Source: CAYNST01 sp964399955 (GTDB lineage Bacteria; Pseudomonadota; Gammaproteobacteria; Pseudomonadales; Cellvibrionaceae). Taken from it: a stretch of 14,416 bases of DNA. The notes below the pieces were generated by a model, which saw only the letters and a program-made list of their open reading frames with translations, ran no database searches and was not told where the DNA came from. The position numbers and the translations under genes were made by a program. Location: contig CAYNST010000089.1 in assembly GCA_964399955.1 (NCBI GenBank), positions 1 through 14,416 on the forward strand. The letters are read 5' to 3'. How positions within the stretch are numbered: position 1 is the stretch's first letter; each line of letters begins with the position of its first letter. Of this stretch, positions 6,630 to 13,966 are shown in pieces.

Positions 6630-7369
6630 TACGCCCCCTCCAGTTCTGCATTGGAATCAACAGGGACGACGCTGCCGTGCGGGTTGGCGGGCATGACAGC
6701 AGGATCATCCGACGCCGTGCGCGTATTGTCTATCTTCAGTTGCATCAGGCTGCGGCGCGGTGAGCGCGGATCTGTCATATTCTGCATGGCAGCCTGATAG
6801 GCCGTACGGGCTTCGGGGAAGCGTTGCTGTCCAAGCAGAATGTCGCCGCGGGCTTCTGCGTAGGCAGAAGTAAAAGCGGCGGGAACATTGCTGCTGAGCA
6901 AGCTTATGGCCTCTTCTGCCTGGCCCTGGGCGGCCATCACCCGGCCTAGCCGCAAACGCCCGATGGCGCGAATTTCTTCCGTGGCGCCGTTGTCTGCCAC
7001 CGCGCTCAGCATTTCAAGAGCGCGTTCGTGCTGCGGTTCGCCTCCCTCCACCGCCAGCCGCGCTAAGTAGAGCCGGGCAAAATCCGCATACAGCGTGTTG
7101 CCGAACTCGTCCACGATCTGTTCGGCCATACCGGTTAACTGTTGCGGAACAGCACCCTGCCCCTGCTCTGCGTATTGCTCTGTGGCAAGCACAAAACGTT
7201 GATAAAGCTCAGAGCCTTCTTTGGCTTTGCGCTCCTGGACATTCTGATACTGATTCCAGCCGAAAAACCCTGCACCCACAAGTACACAGGCCAGGATTAC
7301 GGCAGTGCCATACTGCTTCCACCAGCGTTTTATATTCTCTATCTGTTGCTCTTCGCTTAAATCTGACAC
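6629..7369 (-). CDS. yfgM: YfgM family ancillary periplasmic chaperone, TPR-like
   Basis: YfgM is an inner-membrane protein with a periplasmic TPR-like domain that associates with SecYEG and PpiD and helps periplasmic folding; in E. coli it also affects Rcs signalling. The 246-aa product has a short cytoplasmic N-terminus (EEQQIENIKRWWKQYG), one membrane segment (about 21-38), then a helical domain of repeated Ala/Leu-rich pairs. It includes the family-typical LRLGRV and LMQLKIDN near the C-terminus (E. coli has MMQMKINN). A polar Asp/Pro-rich tail of about 30 residues is longer than in E. coli (206 aa). I set the start at GTG 7369: AGGAG (plus-strand 7377-7381) is 7 nt upstream, whereas the longer frame to 7426 would overlap hisS. 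It lies 13 nt after hisS and overlaps bamB by 1 nt. Confidence 0.92.
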   Translation of the reverse strand: MSDLSEEQQIENIKRWWKQYGTAVILACVLVGAGFFGWNQYQNVQERKAKEGSELYQRFVLATEQYAEQGQGAVPQQLTGMAEQIVDEFGNTLYADFARLYLARLAVEGGEPQHERALEMLSAVADNGATEEIRAIGRLRLGRVMAAQGQAEEAISLLSSNVPAAFTSAYAEARGDILLGQQRFPEARTAYQAAMQNMTDPRSPRRSLMQLKIDNTRTASDDPAVMPANPHGSVVPVDSNAELEGA

Positions 7370-7382
7370 TCTGGATCTCCTG

Positions 7383-8687
7383 TTAATTATTTTGGAATTT
7401 GATCTGACCGGTGCGAGCCAGGGCATTTTCTACCACTGAGCAGACATCCGCCATGGGCAAGCTCTGCTGTGAACCCTTGTCCCGCAGAGGCTTCCAGCCC
7501 ACCTCTCCGCGCGCCACTTCGTCTTCACCCAGAATCAAAGCCCAGCGCGCGCCGCTTTTGTCGGCTTTTTTCATCTGATTTTTGAAACTGCCCCCGCCCA
7601 GATGAGTCTGCACGCGAAGCTCCGGCAACTCGTTGCGCAGGCGTTCGGCCAGCGCAAATGCCTGGGGCATCACCTGGCCCACAGCAGCCAGGTAGATATC
7701 TGCCGGCGCAAACAGCTCGGCGGGCACAGCCTGCATCTCTTCCAATAGCAGCGTTAGCCGCTCCAAACCCATGGCACAGCCGAAGGCCGGCGTGGGGCGC
7801 CCACCCAACTGCTCGACCAGGCCGTCATACCGCCCGCCAGCGCACACGGTGCCCTGCGCACCCAGCCGGCTGGTCACCCACTCAAACACCGTATTACTGT
7901 AATAATCCAGTCCGCGTACCAGGCGCGGGTTAACTTCGTAGGCCACTCCGGCCGCATCCAACAGTTGTCGCAACTGGGCAAAATGTTCAAGTGAATCGCC
8001 GCTCAAGTAATCCACCAGTGCCGGGGCTCCTTCCAGCAGCGCCTGGGTACCCGGGTCCTTGCTGTCCAGAATGCGCAACGGATTGCTGCTCAAGCGGCGC
8101 TGACTGTCCTCGTCCAGCAACTGGCGATGGCGGCCGAGGTACTCCACCAAAGCGTCGCGGAATTGCTCACGCGCGACGCTGTCACCCAAACTGTTGATCT
8201 GCAAGCTGACACCGTTGGCGATACCCAGTTCCTGCCAAAGTCGTGCGGTCATTATCAGCAGCTCCGCGTCCACATCCGGACCGGGCAAACCGTAGGCTTC
8301 AAAACCAATCTGGTGAAACTGGCGCATGCGGCCTTTCTGGGGGCGCTCATAGCGGAACATTGGCCCCGCGTACCATACCTTTTGCGTCTGGTTGTAGAGC
8401 AGGCCGTTCTGCTCACAGGCGCGCACACAACTGGCAGTTCCCTCCGGTCGAAGCGTAACACTCAAGCCGTTGCGGTCGTTGAAGGTGTACATTTCTTTTT
8501 CGACGATATCGGTCACTTCGCCAATTGAGCGTTTGAACAGCTCGGTTTGCTCCAATAGCGGGAAGCGAATTTCACGATAGCCATACCGCTCCGCCGTCCT
8601 GGAGGCGGTTTTCTCCAGATACTGCCATACAGGGGTCTGATCGGGCAGGAGATCATTCATGCCCTTGAGGGATTCTATTTTTTTCAA
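7383..8687 (-). CDS. hisS: Histidyl-tRNA synthetase
   Basis: Class II aminoacyl-tRNA synthetase that charges tRNA-His in the cytoplasm; 434 aa (E. coli 424). The family N-terminus KKIESLKGMNDLLP is followed by TLRPEG (78-83), motif 2 FRYERPQKGRMRQFHQ (111-126), the histidine motif RGLDYY (258-263), AGGRYDGL (283-290) and a motif 3 segment GLERL. A C-terminal anticodon-binding domain follows, with LGGGSFKNQMKKADKSGA and LILGEDE. No ATG precedes the conserved start. The best start is TTG at 8687, directly before KKIES, with AGGA 8 nt upstream. The frame stays open another 35 codons toward ispG, but that part does not look like the family. An ATG at residue 10 would cut into the conserved KGMNDLLP. 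It is 98 nt after ispG and 13 nt before yfgM. Confidence 0.97.
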   Translation of the reverse strand: MKKIESLKGMNDLLPDQTPVWQYLEKTASRTAERYGYREIRFPLLEQTELFKRSIGEVTDIVEKEMYTFNDRNGLSVTLRPEGTASCVRACEQNGLLYNQTQKVWYAGPMFRYERPQKGRMRQFHQIGFEAYGLPGPDVDAELLIMTARLWQELGIANGVSLQINSLGDSVAREQFRDALVEYLGRHRQLLDEDSQRRLSSNPLRILDSKDPGTQALLEGAPALVDYLSGDSLEHFAQLRQLLDAAGVAYEVNPRLVRGLDYYSNTVFEWVTSRLGAQGTVCAGGRYDGLVEQLGGRPTPAFGCAMGLERLTLLLEEMQAVPAELFAPADIYLAAVGQVMPQAFALAERLRNELPELRVQTHLGGGSFKNQMKKADKSGARWALILGEDEVARGEVGWKPLRDKGSQQSLPMADVCSVVENALARTGQIKFQNN

Positions 8688-8726
8688 TGTCCGTTTCCTA
8701 ATGAGGGGCGGGCAAGGTCCGGGTGA

Positions 8727-8748
8727 CCGCAGCGAACCCCGGCTGCGG
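8727..8748. repeat. GC-rich hairpin in the ispG-hisS spacer
   Basis: CCGCAGC (8727-8733) and GCTGCGG (8742-8748) form a perfect 7-bp stem around an 8-nt loop, about 40 nt upstream of the hisS TTG. No T-tract follows on the minus strand. It could be an RNA-stability or processing element or a leader structure tuning hisS; the sequence does not decide this. Confidence 0.5.
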
Positions 8749-8785
8749 AGGTAACCAGCCAGTTCGGCGCTCAACGCCAGGCCGG

Positions 8786-9901
8786 CTAACACACCTTGGC
8801 AATTAAGTCTTTTTCGCTTTCTGCCTTGCTTGCAGCTTTGGCGCGAATGAGCCGCTCCAGGTCATCCACCAGGTGCTCGTTGGAGAATTTATCGCTCGGT
8901 TCGCCGTCGACATAGACCAGGTTGCGGGGAGTGCCGCCGGCCAGCCCAACATCCACTTCTCGGGCCTCGCCCGGCCCGTTGACCACGCAGCCGATCACCG
9001 CTACGTCAAGAGATGTGGTGAGGTCCTCCAAGCGCATTTCCAGCTCGTTCATGGTCTTGACCACATCAAAATTCTGCCGCGAACAACTTGGGCACGCGAT
9101 AAAGTTAATGCCGCGGGCGCGCAGCTTCAGGCTCTTGAGGATATCCCAACCCACCTTGATTTCTTCGACCGGGTCAGCCGCCAGTGAAATGCGGATGGTG
9201 TCGCCAATGCCTTCCATCAATAACATGCCCAAACCTACCGAGCTTTTGACCGTGCCTTGGCGCAGGCCGCCCGCTTCGGTAATACCCAAATGCAACGGCT
9301 GGTCGATTTGCCGGGCCAGTTTGCGATAGGCCTCCACCGCCATGAACACTCCAGATGCCTTGACGCTCACCTTAAAGTTGTGAAAATTCATCTGGTCCAG
9401 TATGGCAACGTGGCGCAGGGCGGACTCCACCAAAGCGTCGGGGGTTGGCTCGCCGTACTTCTTTTGCAGGTCTTTTTCCAGGGAGCCCGCGTTGACGCCA
9501 ATACGAATGGGGATGTTCAAATCTCGGGCTTTGTCCACCACCGCCTGGATGCGCTTTTCCCGGCCGATGTTGCCGGGGTTGATGCGCAGACAGTCCACCC
9601 CCAGGTCCGCTACCCGCAGGGCAATGCGATAGTCAAAATGGATATCGGCCACCAGTGGCAGATCCACCTGGCGGCGGATGGCACCAAATGCCTCTGCAGC
9701 GTCCATGGACGGCACAGACACCCGTACTATGTCAGCACCGGCGTCCTGTAGGCGCTTGATCTGGGCAACGGTGGAGACCACATCGGTGGTCTCGGTGTTG
9801 GTCATGCTCTGTACACTGATGGGTGCATCACCCCCTACGGGGACCTTACCCACCATGATCTGACGGGAGACTCGACGTTTTATGGGAGACTCGAAGTGCA
9901 T
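8786..9901 (-). CDS. ispG: 4-hydroxy-3-methylbut-2-enyl diphosphate synthase (flavodoxin/ferredoxin)
   Basis: IspG (GcpE) is the 4Fe-4S enzyme that converts 2-C-methyl-erythritol 2,4-cyclodiphosphate to HMBPP, the penultimate step of the MEP isoprenoid pathway, in the cytoplasm. The 371-aa product aligns without gaps to E. coli IspG (372 aa) through the cluster site. The ligands Cys270 and Cys273 (ACPSCSRQ), Cys305 (IGCVVNGPGE) and Glu312 are all present. The N-terminal TIM barrel contains VQSMTNT, VADIHFDYRIAL, CLRINPGN, RIGVNAGSLEKDL and LGITEAGG. The ATG at 9901 gives the family N-terminus MHFESPIKRR; AGG lies 7 nt upstream, a modest ribosome binding site. It follows rodZ after 220 nt and precedes hisS by 98 nt, the usual gammaproteobacterial order. 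Confidence 0.98.
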   Translation of the reverse strand: MHFESPIKRRVSRQIMVGKVPVGGDAPISVQSMTNTETTDVVSTVAQIKRLQDAGADIVRVSVPSMDAAEAFGAIRRQVDLPLVADIHFDYRIALRVADLGVDCLRINPGNIGREKRIQAVVDKARDLNIPIRIGVNAGSLEKDLQKKYGEPTPDALVESALRHVAILDQMNFHNFKVSVKASGVFMAVEAYRKLARQIDQPLHLGITEAGGLRQGTVKSSVGLGMLLMEGIGDTIRISLAADPVEEIKVGWDILKSLKLRARGINFIACPSCSRQNFDVVKTMNELEMRLEDLTTSLDVAVIGCVVNGPGEAREVDVGLAGGTPRNLVYVDGEPSDKFSNEHLVDDLERLIRAKAASKAESEKDLIAKVC

Positions 9902-10060
9902 ATCAAACCTGTTTGTTGTTTGCCGTTCAAAAACTGTTCAGCTCGCGGTATGACTAAGGAGCGCGGATAGGTACACAAGCGGACGAAAAGCGTGATCTTA
10001 CCGCGCAAAGGATGCCGGCGTCGCGCGGTGCGTTGCCCAATGATGACGAGTTGGTTCTCA

Positions 10061-10088
10061 AATATAGGTAACGGAGCACGTTCGGCAG
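10061..10088 (-). promoter_or_regulatory. Possible ispG promoter
   Basis: In the 220-nt rodZ-ispG gap, TATATT (plus-strand 10061-10066) matches the -10 consensus at five of six bases. The -35 box at a 16-nt spacing, CTGCCG, is poor (three of six). It lies about 160 nt before the ispG ATG. It is offered only because the gap is long enough for a promoter. Confidence 0.22.
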
Positions 10089-10121
10089 ACCTTCGCCCCG
10101 CCGCGATTACCCTTTAGCCTG

Positions 10122-11000
10122 TCATTCGCCCACACGCAGTTTGAGTACACGTCGGTCGGAACGCGGCCGGACTGCAACCGGTTCGCCGTTCAGAGCCACC
10201 GTTACCGCGCCGGCGTTACCCAGTGTTATATCAAAAGGCGCACGGCCGGACGCCGGCAGATTATCGCCAGATTGTGCCAACTGAGCAATCACGGTTTTGC
10301 CCGATGCGTCGGCAACTTCAACCCAGCAGTCATCGGTAAAGGACAAATGCAGCCGATCCAAGGCCGTTTGCAAAGCCCCGGACTCCACCGCCTGAACCTG
10401 CGGTGGAACCTCCAAGTCGACAGTTTCAGCAGGTTCCGCAGTTGAATGGGGCTGCAAATCCGAGTTGTGAACCGCCAGGGCTTCCGGTTCGTCTATCGCA
10501 GGTAAGGTCCTTTCAGCGACCCGTTCCGCCACCCCAGGAGCGGTTGCTGGGGTGGGCTGCGGGGCGGTGGAAGCGGCGGGCGCCTCGCGCCGCTCACCGG
10601 CCTCGGACTGCCCCGCCCCCATCAGATAGACACCCAGCAATAGAACGACCAGGGCGACTACTGCCCCCACCAGCAACAGTTTCCGGGTTCTGCGGCGGTG
10701 GCGACTGACCGCCACCGCGCGGTCCGCTTCCCAGGCCGCCTGCTGCTCGGCGAAGACGGCCTCCAGCCCAGCCACAAACGGCTGATGATCCACGCCAATC
10801 ACGCGCGCATAGGCGCGCGCGTAGCCCATCACATAGGCCTTGCCACCCACCGCTTCATAGTCATCTCGCTCCAACTCCTGAAGGCGGTGAAGCGCAATGC
10901 GCGTCTGGTCGGAAACCTCCTGCAGACCAATGTTGGCCCGGATCCGTGCCGCCCGCAGGGCGGCGCCCGGTTGATCTATGTGGTCATCGACTTCAGTCAT
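10122..11000 (-). CDS. rodZ: Cytoskeletal/cell-shape protein RodZ
   Basis: RodZ is a bitopic inner-membrane protein that links MreB filaments to the elongation machinery and maintains rod shape. The 292-aa product shows the expected order: an N-terminal helix-turn-helix domain of the HTH_25 type (about 11-80, with GAALRAARI and KAYVMGYARAYARVIGV), a basic juxtamembrane stretch (RHRRRTRK, 100-107), one membrane segment (about 108-127), a Pro/Ala/Glu-rich periplasmic linker (about 130-205), and a C-terminal beta domain of the DUF4115 type (LHLSFTDDCWVEVADASG to the end). Length is shorter than E. coli RodZ (337 aa), mostly in the linker. The start at 11000 fits the family; only a weak AGAG precedes it. 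It lies 33 nt after pilF, so the two are probably cotranscribed. Confidence 0.94.
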   Translation of the reverse strand: MTEVDDHIDQPGAALRAARIRANIGLQEVSDQTRIALHRLQELERDDYEAVGGKAYVMGYARAYARVIGVDHQPFVAGLEAVFAEQQAAWEADRAVAVSRHRRRTRKLLLVGAVVALVVLLLGVYLMGAGQSEAGERREAPAASTAPQPTPATAPGVAERVAERTLPAIDEPEALAVHNSDLQPHSTAEPAETVDLEVPPQVQAVESGALQTALDRLHLSFTDDCWVEVADASGKTVIAQLAQSGDNLPASGRAPFDITLGNAGAVTVALNGEPVAVRPRSDRRVLKLRVGE

Positions 11001-11033
11001 GGCACAACTCTACTCTGCGGGTATTGGCGGCTG

Positions 11034-11798
11034 TTACTGCTCGACAAGACGTCTGTATTCCAGATATTCGTCGGAATACGGATGCAGGTTTTTCAGCGAA
11101 AGCGCGTAACTGGACTCTTTGTCGCGGTTACCAAACACGCGTTCAAGGCGAATGCCCAACCACAGGCTGCGAGAGGTAGGCTGGTTGATTTGCATGTGAC
11201 GATCCAGCAACCGCTTGGAGCGGGCGTATTCAGCCTCTTGAAAATAGATTTCTGCCAGCTCGATCAGCGCCGGGCTGTAGTTCTCCTGCAGGTTCAAAGC
11301 GTGTTCATAGGCAGGTTTGACACGCGCCGTATTGCCGGTCATCGAGGCGCATTGTCCAGCAAGAAACAGGGCTTCCGCCCGCCGATCATAGTCAAAATCA
11401 GCCGCTGCTTTTTCAAAGTAAGGGCAGGCATCCTTGGTCCGGTCACGGTCCACCAGATATTTGCCGTAAGAGACTGAAATAGGCGCCAGGCTCTTCTTGT
11501 CGCTCAACTTCAAAGCGCGCTGAAACGCCCGGCCTGCAGGCTCAACTTCGCCATTGGCCTGATGCACCAGAGCAATACCGTGGTGCGCGTCCGCACCGTT
11601 TTTTTTCATGTTCAAGGCTTGGGTGAACTGGCGCCTGGCGTTATCGCGCTTGTCAACCTCCAGGTATTTCATACCCAGGTCTATGCGTTTTTCATAGGCC
11701 GCGTCTATATCAACATAGCGCTGATTAGTGGTTGTTACACAACCACTTACCCCGGCTAAGACCCAAACAAACCCAACCAAATGCCAACGTGTTGTCAT
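11034..11798 (-). CDS. pilF: Type IV pilus biogenesis/stability lipoprotein PilF (PilW)
   Basis: Outer-membrane pilotin lipoprotein with TPR repeats, needed for assembly and localisation of the PilQ secretin; 254 aa (P. aeruginosa PilF is about 250). The signal peptide (hydrophobic 6-17) ends in the lipobox VSGC with Cys20 as the lipidated residue. Six TPR-like helical pairs follow, for example AYEKRIDLGMKYLEVDKRDNA, ADAHHGIALVHQANGEVEPA, YDRRAEALFLAGQCASMTGN and YSPALIELAEIYFQEAEYARS. Most of the pilus machinery must lie elsewhere; this gene commonly travels with rlmN and rodZ instead. It starts at ATG 11798, preceded by a G-rich and AGG-containing stretch. Terminator-like hairpins after rlmN and a possible promoter at 11821-11848 suggest it opens a new transcription unit. 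Confidence 0.94.
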   Translation of the reverse strand: MTTRWHLVGFVWVLAGVSGCVTTTNQRYVDIDAAYEKRIDLGMKYLEVDKRDNARRQFTQALNMKKNGADAHHGIALVHQANGEVEPAGRAFQRALKLSDKKSLAPISVSYGKYLVDRDRTKDACPYFEKAAADFDYDRRAEALFLAGQCASMTGNTARVKPAYEHALNLQENYSPALIELAEIYFQEAEYARSKRLLDRHMQINQPTSRSLWLGIRLERVFGNRDKESSYALSLKNLHPYSDEYLEYRRLVEQ

Positions 11799-11820
11799 GG
11801 CCTAACCCCCAGATTCTGTC

Positions 11821-11848
11821 ATTATTGTTATCGGACCGGCACCCGCAA
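11821..11848 (-). promoter_or_regulatory. Possible pilF-rodZ promoter
   Basis: On the minus strand, TTGCGG (plus-strand 11843-11848) and AATAAT (11821-11826) are separated by 16 nt. They match the sigma70 consensus at three and five of six bases. The -10 ends 22 nt before the pilF ATG. The position just after two terminator-like hairpins supports it; the boxes are only moderate. Confidence 0.35.
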
Positions 11849-11897
11849 AGGGCTTGCCAGCCACACCAATAGCAGTGCCGCCTGCCCTGTTTCACCT

Positions 11898-11919
11898 AAA
11901 AAAGGCGCCCCCGTCGGGG
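11898..11919 (-). terminator. Second terminator-like hairpin behind rlmN
   Basis: On the minus strand CCCC pairs with GGGG around GAC, extendable by one T-G pair. GCGCC and then six T (plus-strand A 11898-11903) follow. The stem is short and sits four to five bases from the T-run, so it is a moderate candidate, possibly a backup to the hairpin at 11945-11967. Confidence 0.4.
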
Positions 11920-11944
11920 ATCTGGGCAGACTGACGTGTTCTTC

Positions 11945-11967
11945 AAAACCCGGCGATGCAGGCCGGG
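11945..11967 (-). terminator. First terminator-like hairpin behind rlmN
   Basis: CCCGGC (11949-11954) and GCCGGG (11962-11967) form a GC-rich 6-bp stem with a 7-nt loop. On the minus strand four T (plus-strand A 11945-11948) follow directly. It starts 47 nt after the rlmN stop. The T-run is short, but the stem is strong and the placement right. Confidence 0.5.
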
Positions 11968-12014
11968 AACCCATTGCTTGTTAGGTTAATGATAGAACAA
12001 TGCCTGGATGTCGC

Positions 12015-13202
12015 TCACGGTGCGGTAGGTAGGATGCGCACAATTTCATCGGCCGGCAGCGGTATCGCCGGGCTCAACTGGTAACGCAGACTGCGGCGTG
12101 TCTTGTCGTTTACCTGCCCGGCCAGTTGGCCGCAGGCGGCGGCAATGTCATCGCCGCGGGTGGTGCGCACCGTGGTGGTGTATCCGGCATCCATTAAAAT
12201 CTGCTGGAACCGGCGCATGGCATTGTTGCTGACCCGCTTGTAGTTCACCAGGGCAAAGGGGTTGAAAGGGATCAGATTTATCTTCACCGGGATGTCCGCC
12301 AGAAGCTCGGCCAACTCATGGGCGTGCTCGGGGCGGTCGTTAAGCTGGTCGATCAGGGTGTACTCGATGGTGATCTTGCGGTGAGTGTCCGGCAGCCCCT
12401 GAATATATCGTTTGGCGGAGGCCAGCAGCTGCGCGATAGGGTATTTTTTATTGATCGGCACCAGTTGATTGCGCAACTCGTCGTTGGGGGCGTGCAACGA
12501 TATGGCCAGTGATACATCGGTGAATTCCCCCAGACGGTCCAGCGCCGGCACCACGCCTGAGGTGCTCAGGGTAACTCTGCGCTTGGACAGGCCGTAGCAA
12601 TTGTCGTGCATCATCAAATTGATGGAGGCAATCACATTGTCAAAATTCAGTAGCGGCTCGCCCATACCCATCAATACCACATTGGTCACCCGGCGAGCGC
12701 CGCCTTCCTGCAACTGCCCGAACGACTTGGCCGCTATCCAGACCTGGCCAATAATCTCTGCACTGGTGAGGTCGCGGTTAAAACCCTGTTTGCCGGTCGC
12801 ACAAAAACTGCAATCCAGCGAGCAGCCAACCTGAGAGGATACGCACAGAGTTCCGCGGTCGCCGTCGGGGATGAATACGGCTTCAATGGCGTTGTCTCCG
12901 CCCACGCGAATCAGGAATTTGCGCGTGCCATCCACCGAATCCCACTGCTGAATCACTTCCGGCGGCCGCAGCTCTGCGACCTCGGCCAACTTATTGCGCA
13001 GCGCCTTGCTGATGTTGCTCATCTGGGAGAAGTCAAGCACACCCAATTGATGCACCCACTTCAGCAGTTGGGTGGCGCGGAATTTCTTTTCCCCCAGCTC
13101 TTCGAAGAATACCTCCAGTTGAGCCTGAGTGAACCCCAGCAAGTTGACCTTCTCCGGGACGACCTGCGGGGCCTGAATGTCCAACGCTTCTGAATTACCC
13201 AT
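12015..13202 (-). CDS. rlmN: Dual-specificity rRNA/tRNA adenine-C2 methyltransferase RlmN
   Basis: Radical SAM enzyme that methylates C2 of A2503 in 23S rRNA and A37 in a set of tRNAs, improving translational fidelity. The 395-aa product has the 4Fe-4S motif Cys-x3-Cys-x2-Cys in VGCSLDCSFCATGKQG (about 127-134). The two mechanistic cysteines are also present: one in TLCVSSQ (seven residues before the motif, equivalent to E. coli Cys118) and one in IAAACGQLAG near the C-terminus (equivalent to Cys355). GMGEPLLN and LSTSGVVP are further family signatures. I chose the ATG at 13202; a TTG at 13217 would add five residues. Neither has a good ribosome binding site. The ndk gene lies about 127 nt upstream and may share its promoter. 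Confidence 0.97.
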   Translation of the reverse strand: MGNSEALDIQAPQVVPEKVNLLGFTQAQLEVFFEELGEKKFRATQLLKWVHQLGVLDFSQMSNISKALRNKLAEVAELRPPEVIQQWDSVDGTRKFLIRVGGDNAIEAVFIPDGDRGTLCVSSQVGCSLDCSFCATGKQGFNRDLTSAEIIGQVWIAAKSFGQLQEGGARRVTNVVLMGMGEPLLNFDNVIASINLMMHDNCYGLSKRRVTLSTSGVVPALDRLGEFTDVSLAISLHAPNDELRNQLVPINKKYPIAQLLASAKRYIQGLPDTHRKITIEYTLIDQLNDRPEHAHELAELLADIPVKINLIPFNPFALVNYKRVSNNAMRRFQQILMDAGYTTTVRTTRGDDIAAACGQLAGQVNDKTRRSLRYQLSPAIPLPADEIVRILPTAP

Positions 13203-13242
13203 AATCTGCCGTTTCAATGTTGCGCCAGGGACCTAGTGAAGA

Positions 13243-13307
13243 AGGCGGTCCCGAATTTGGAAATGCGATTGCTGTGCAAACAACAACTCCCAGAGGCAGA
13301 ACCGCCT
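13243..13307. repeat. Long-range 7-bp inverted repeat in the ndk-rlmN spacer
   Basis: AGGCGGT (13243-13249) is the exact complement of ACCGCCT (13301-13307), 51 nt apart, between the ndk stop and the rlmN start. It could close a leader structure upstream of rlmN. A 7-bp match at this distance is not strong evidence by itself. Confidence 0.3.
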
Positions 13308-13329
13308 ACTGAGAGTCACGCAGTGGCCT

Positions 13330-13758
13330 TCAAACCCGATCGCAAATTTCATTCTTGTCAAAAAAGTAGGCAATCTCGCGCTCTGCAGAGGTCGCCGAAT
13401 CCGAGCCGTGTACCGCATTGGCTTCTACATCCCGCGCAAAATCCGCGCGAATCGTGCCTTTGTCGGCGTTGGAGGGGTTGGTTGCCCCCATCAGCTCGCG
13501 GTTTCTGAGGATGGCGTTTTCGCCTTCCAGAACCTGAACCACAACCGGGCCCGAGGTCATGAAGTCCAGAAGGCCTTCAAAAAAGGACCTGCCCTCGTGC
13601 TCGGCGTAAAAGCCCTTGGCCTGATCGCGGGTCAGCCGCAGCATTTTGACGGCCACAAGTTGCAGACCGGCCTCTTCGAATCGAGCGTAAATTTGACCAA
13701 TCACATTCTTGGCAACTGCGTCGGGTTTGATGATGGAAAGCGTGCGTTCTACAGCCAT
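13330..13758 (-). CDS. ndk: Nucleoside diphosphate kinase
   Basis: Ndk transfers the gamma-phosphate of ATP to nucleoside diphosphates through a phospho-histidine and balances NTP and dNTP pools in the cytoplasm. The 142-aa product (E. coli 143) has the N-terminal ERTLSIIKPDAV with Lys11, the HEGRSFFEGL segment (54-63), GPVVVQVLEG (70-79), and the active site NAVHGSDS with catalytic His117. I set the start at ATG 13758, which gives the standard MAVERTLSIIKPD. The open frame runs on to 13863, but those 35 residues are unlike the family and reach into the promoter. AGGAG lies 10 nt upstream, a slightly long spacing. A good promoter is visible at 13863-13892, giving a leader of roughly 100 nt with an inverted repeat. 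rlmN follows on the same strand. Confidence 0.98.
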   Translation of the reverse strand: MAVERTLSIIKPDAVAKNVIGQIYARFEEAGLQLVAVKMLRLTRDQAKGFYAEHEGRSFFEGLLDFMTSGPVVVQVLEGENAILRNRELMGATNPSNADKGTIRADFARDVEANAVHGSDSATSAEREIAYFFDKNEICDRV

Positions 13759-13804
13759 TGATGGTGTTCTCCTGAAATAAAAGGTCTGATTCTGCCGGAT
13801 TGCA

Positions 13805-13836
13805 CGCCCAACTTGGACTGCAGTCCCCGCAGGGCG
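13805..13836. repeat. Nested palindrome in the ndk leader
   Basis: GGACTGCAGTCC (13815-13826) is a perfect 12-base palindrome. It sits inside CGCCC (13805-13809) / GGGCG (13832-13836). The nested repeat lies in the expected ndk 5' untranslated region, about 47-78 nt before the ATG, and could fold in RNA or bind a dimeric regulator in DNA. Confidence 0.55.
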
Positions 13837-13862
13837 TTCACATCCAGACAAAAATGCGGGCA

Positions 13863-13892
13863 ATTATACGCGGGTTAGGGCGGAAGAGGGAA
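13863..13892 (-). promoter_or_regulatory. Sigma70-type promoter for ndk
   Basis: A perfect TATAAT -10 box (plus-strand 13863-13868) is preceded at 18 nt by TTCCCT (13887-13892), a three-of-six -35 match. It faces ndk, with the -10 about 105 nt from the ATG. The exact -10 and position between sufE and ndk make this the best promoter in the window. Confidence 0.65.
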
Positions 13893-13966
13893 CTTGCACC
13901 GCCGGCGGCGGGCACGATTGCGGCAACAAGCGCACATTACCGGCAGAAAAGCCGGCAGCAGGCAGG

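Noticed and set aside
10100..11000. RodZ region as a DNA-binding transcription regulator
   Set aside because: The helix-turn-helix is followed by a basic stretch, a membrane segment, a Pro-rich linker and a DUF4115-like domain, which is the RodZ architecture.
10698..11477. Plus-strand open frame of 259 codons opposite rodZ and pilF
   Set aside because: It spans two well-identified genes and their spacer on the other strand. It is explained by GC-rich codon use in those genes.
13939..13956. CCGGC/GCCGG hairpin after sufE as a terminator
   Set aside because: The stem is only 5 bp, and TAATG rather than a T-run follows on the minus strand.
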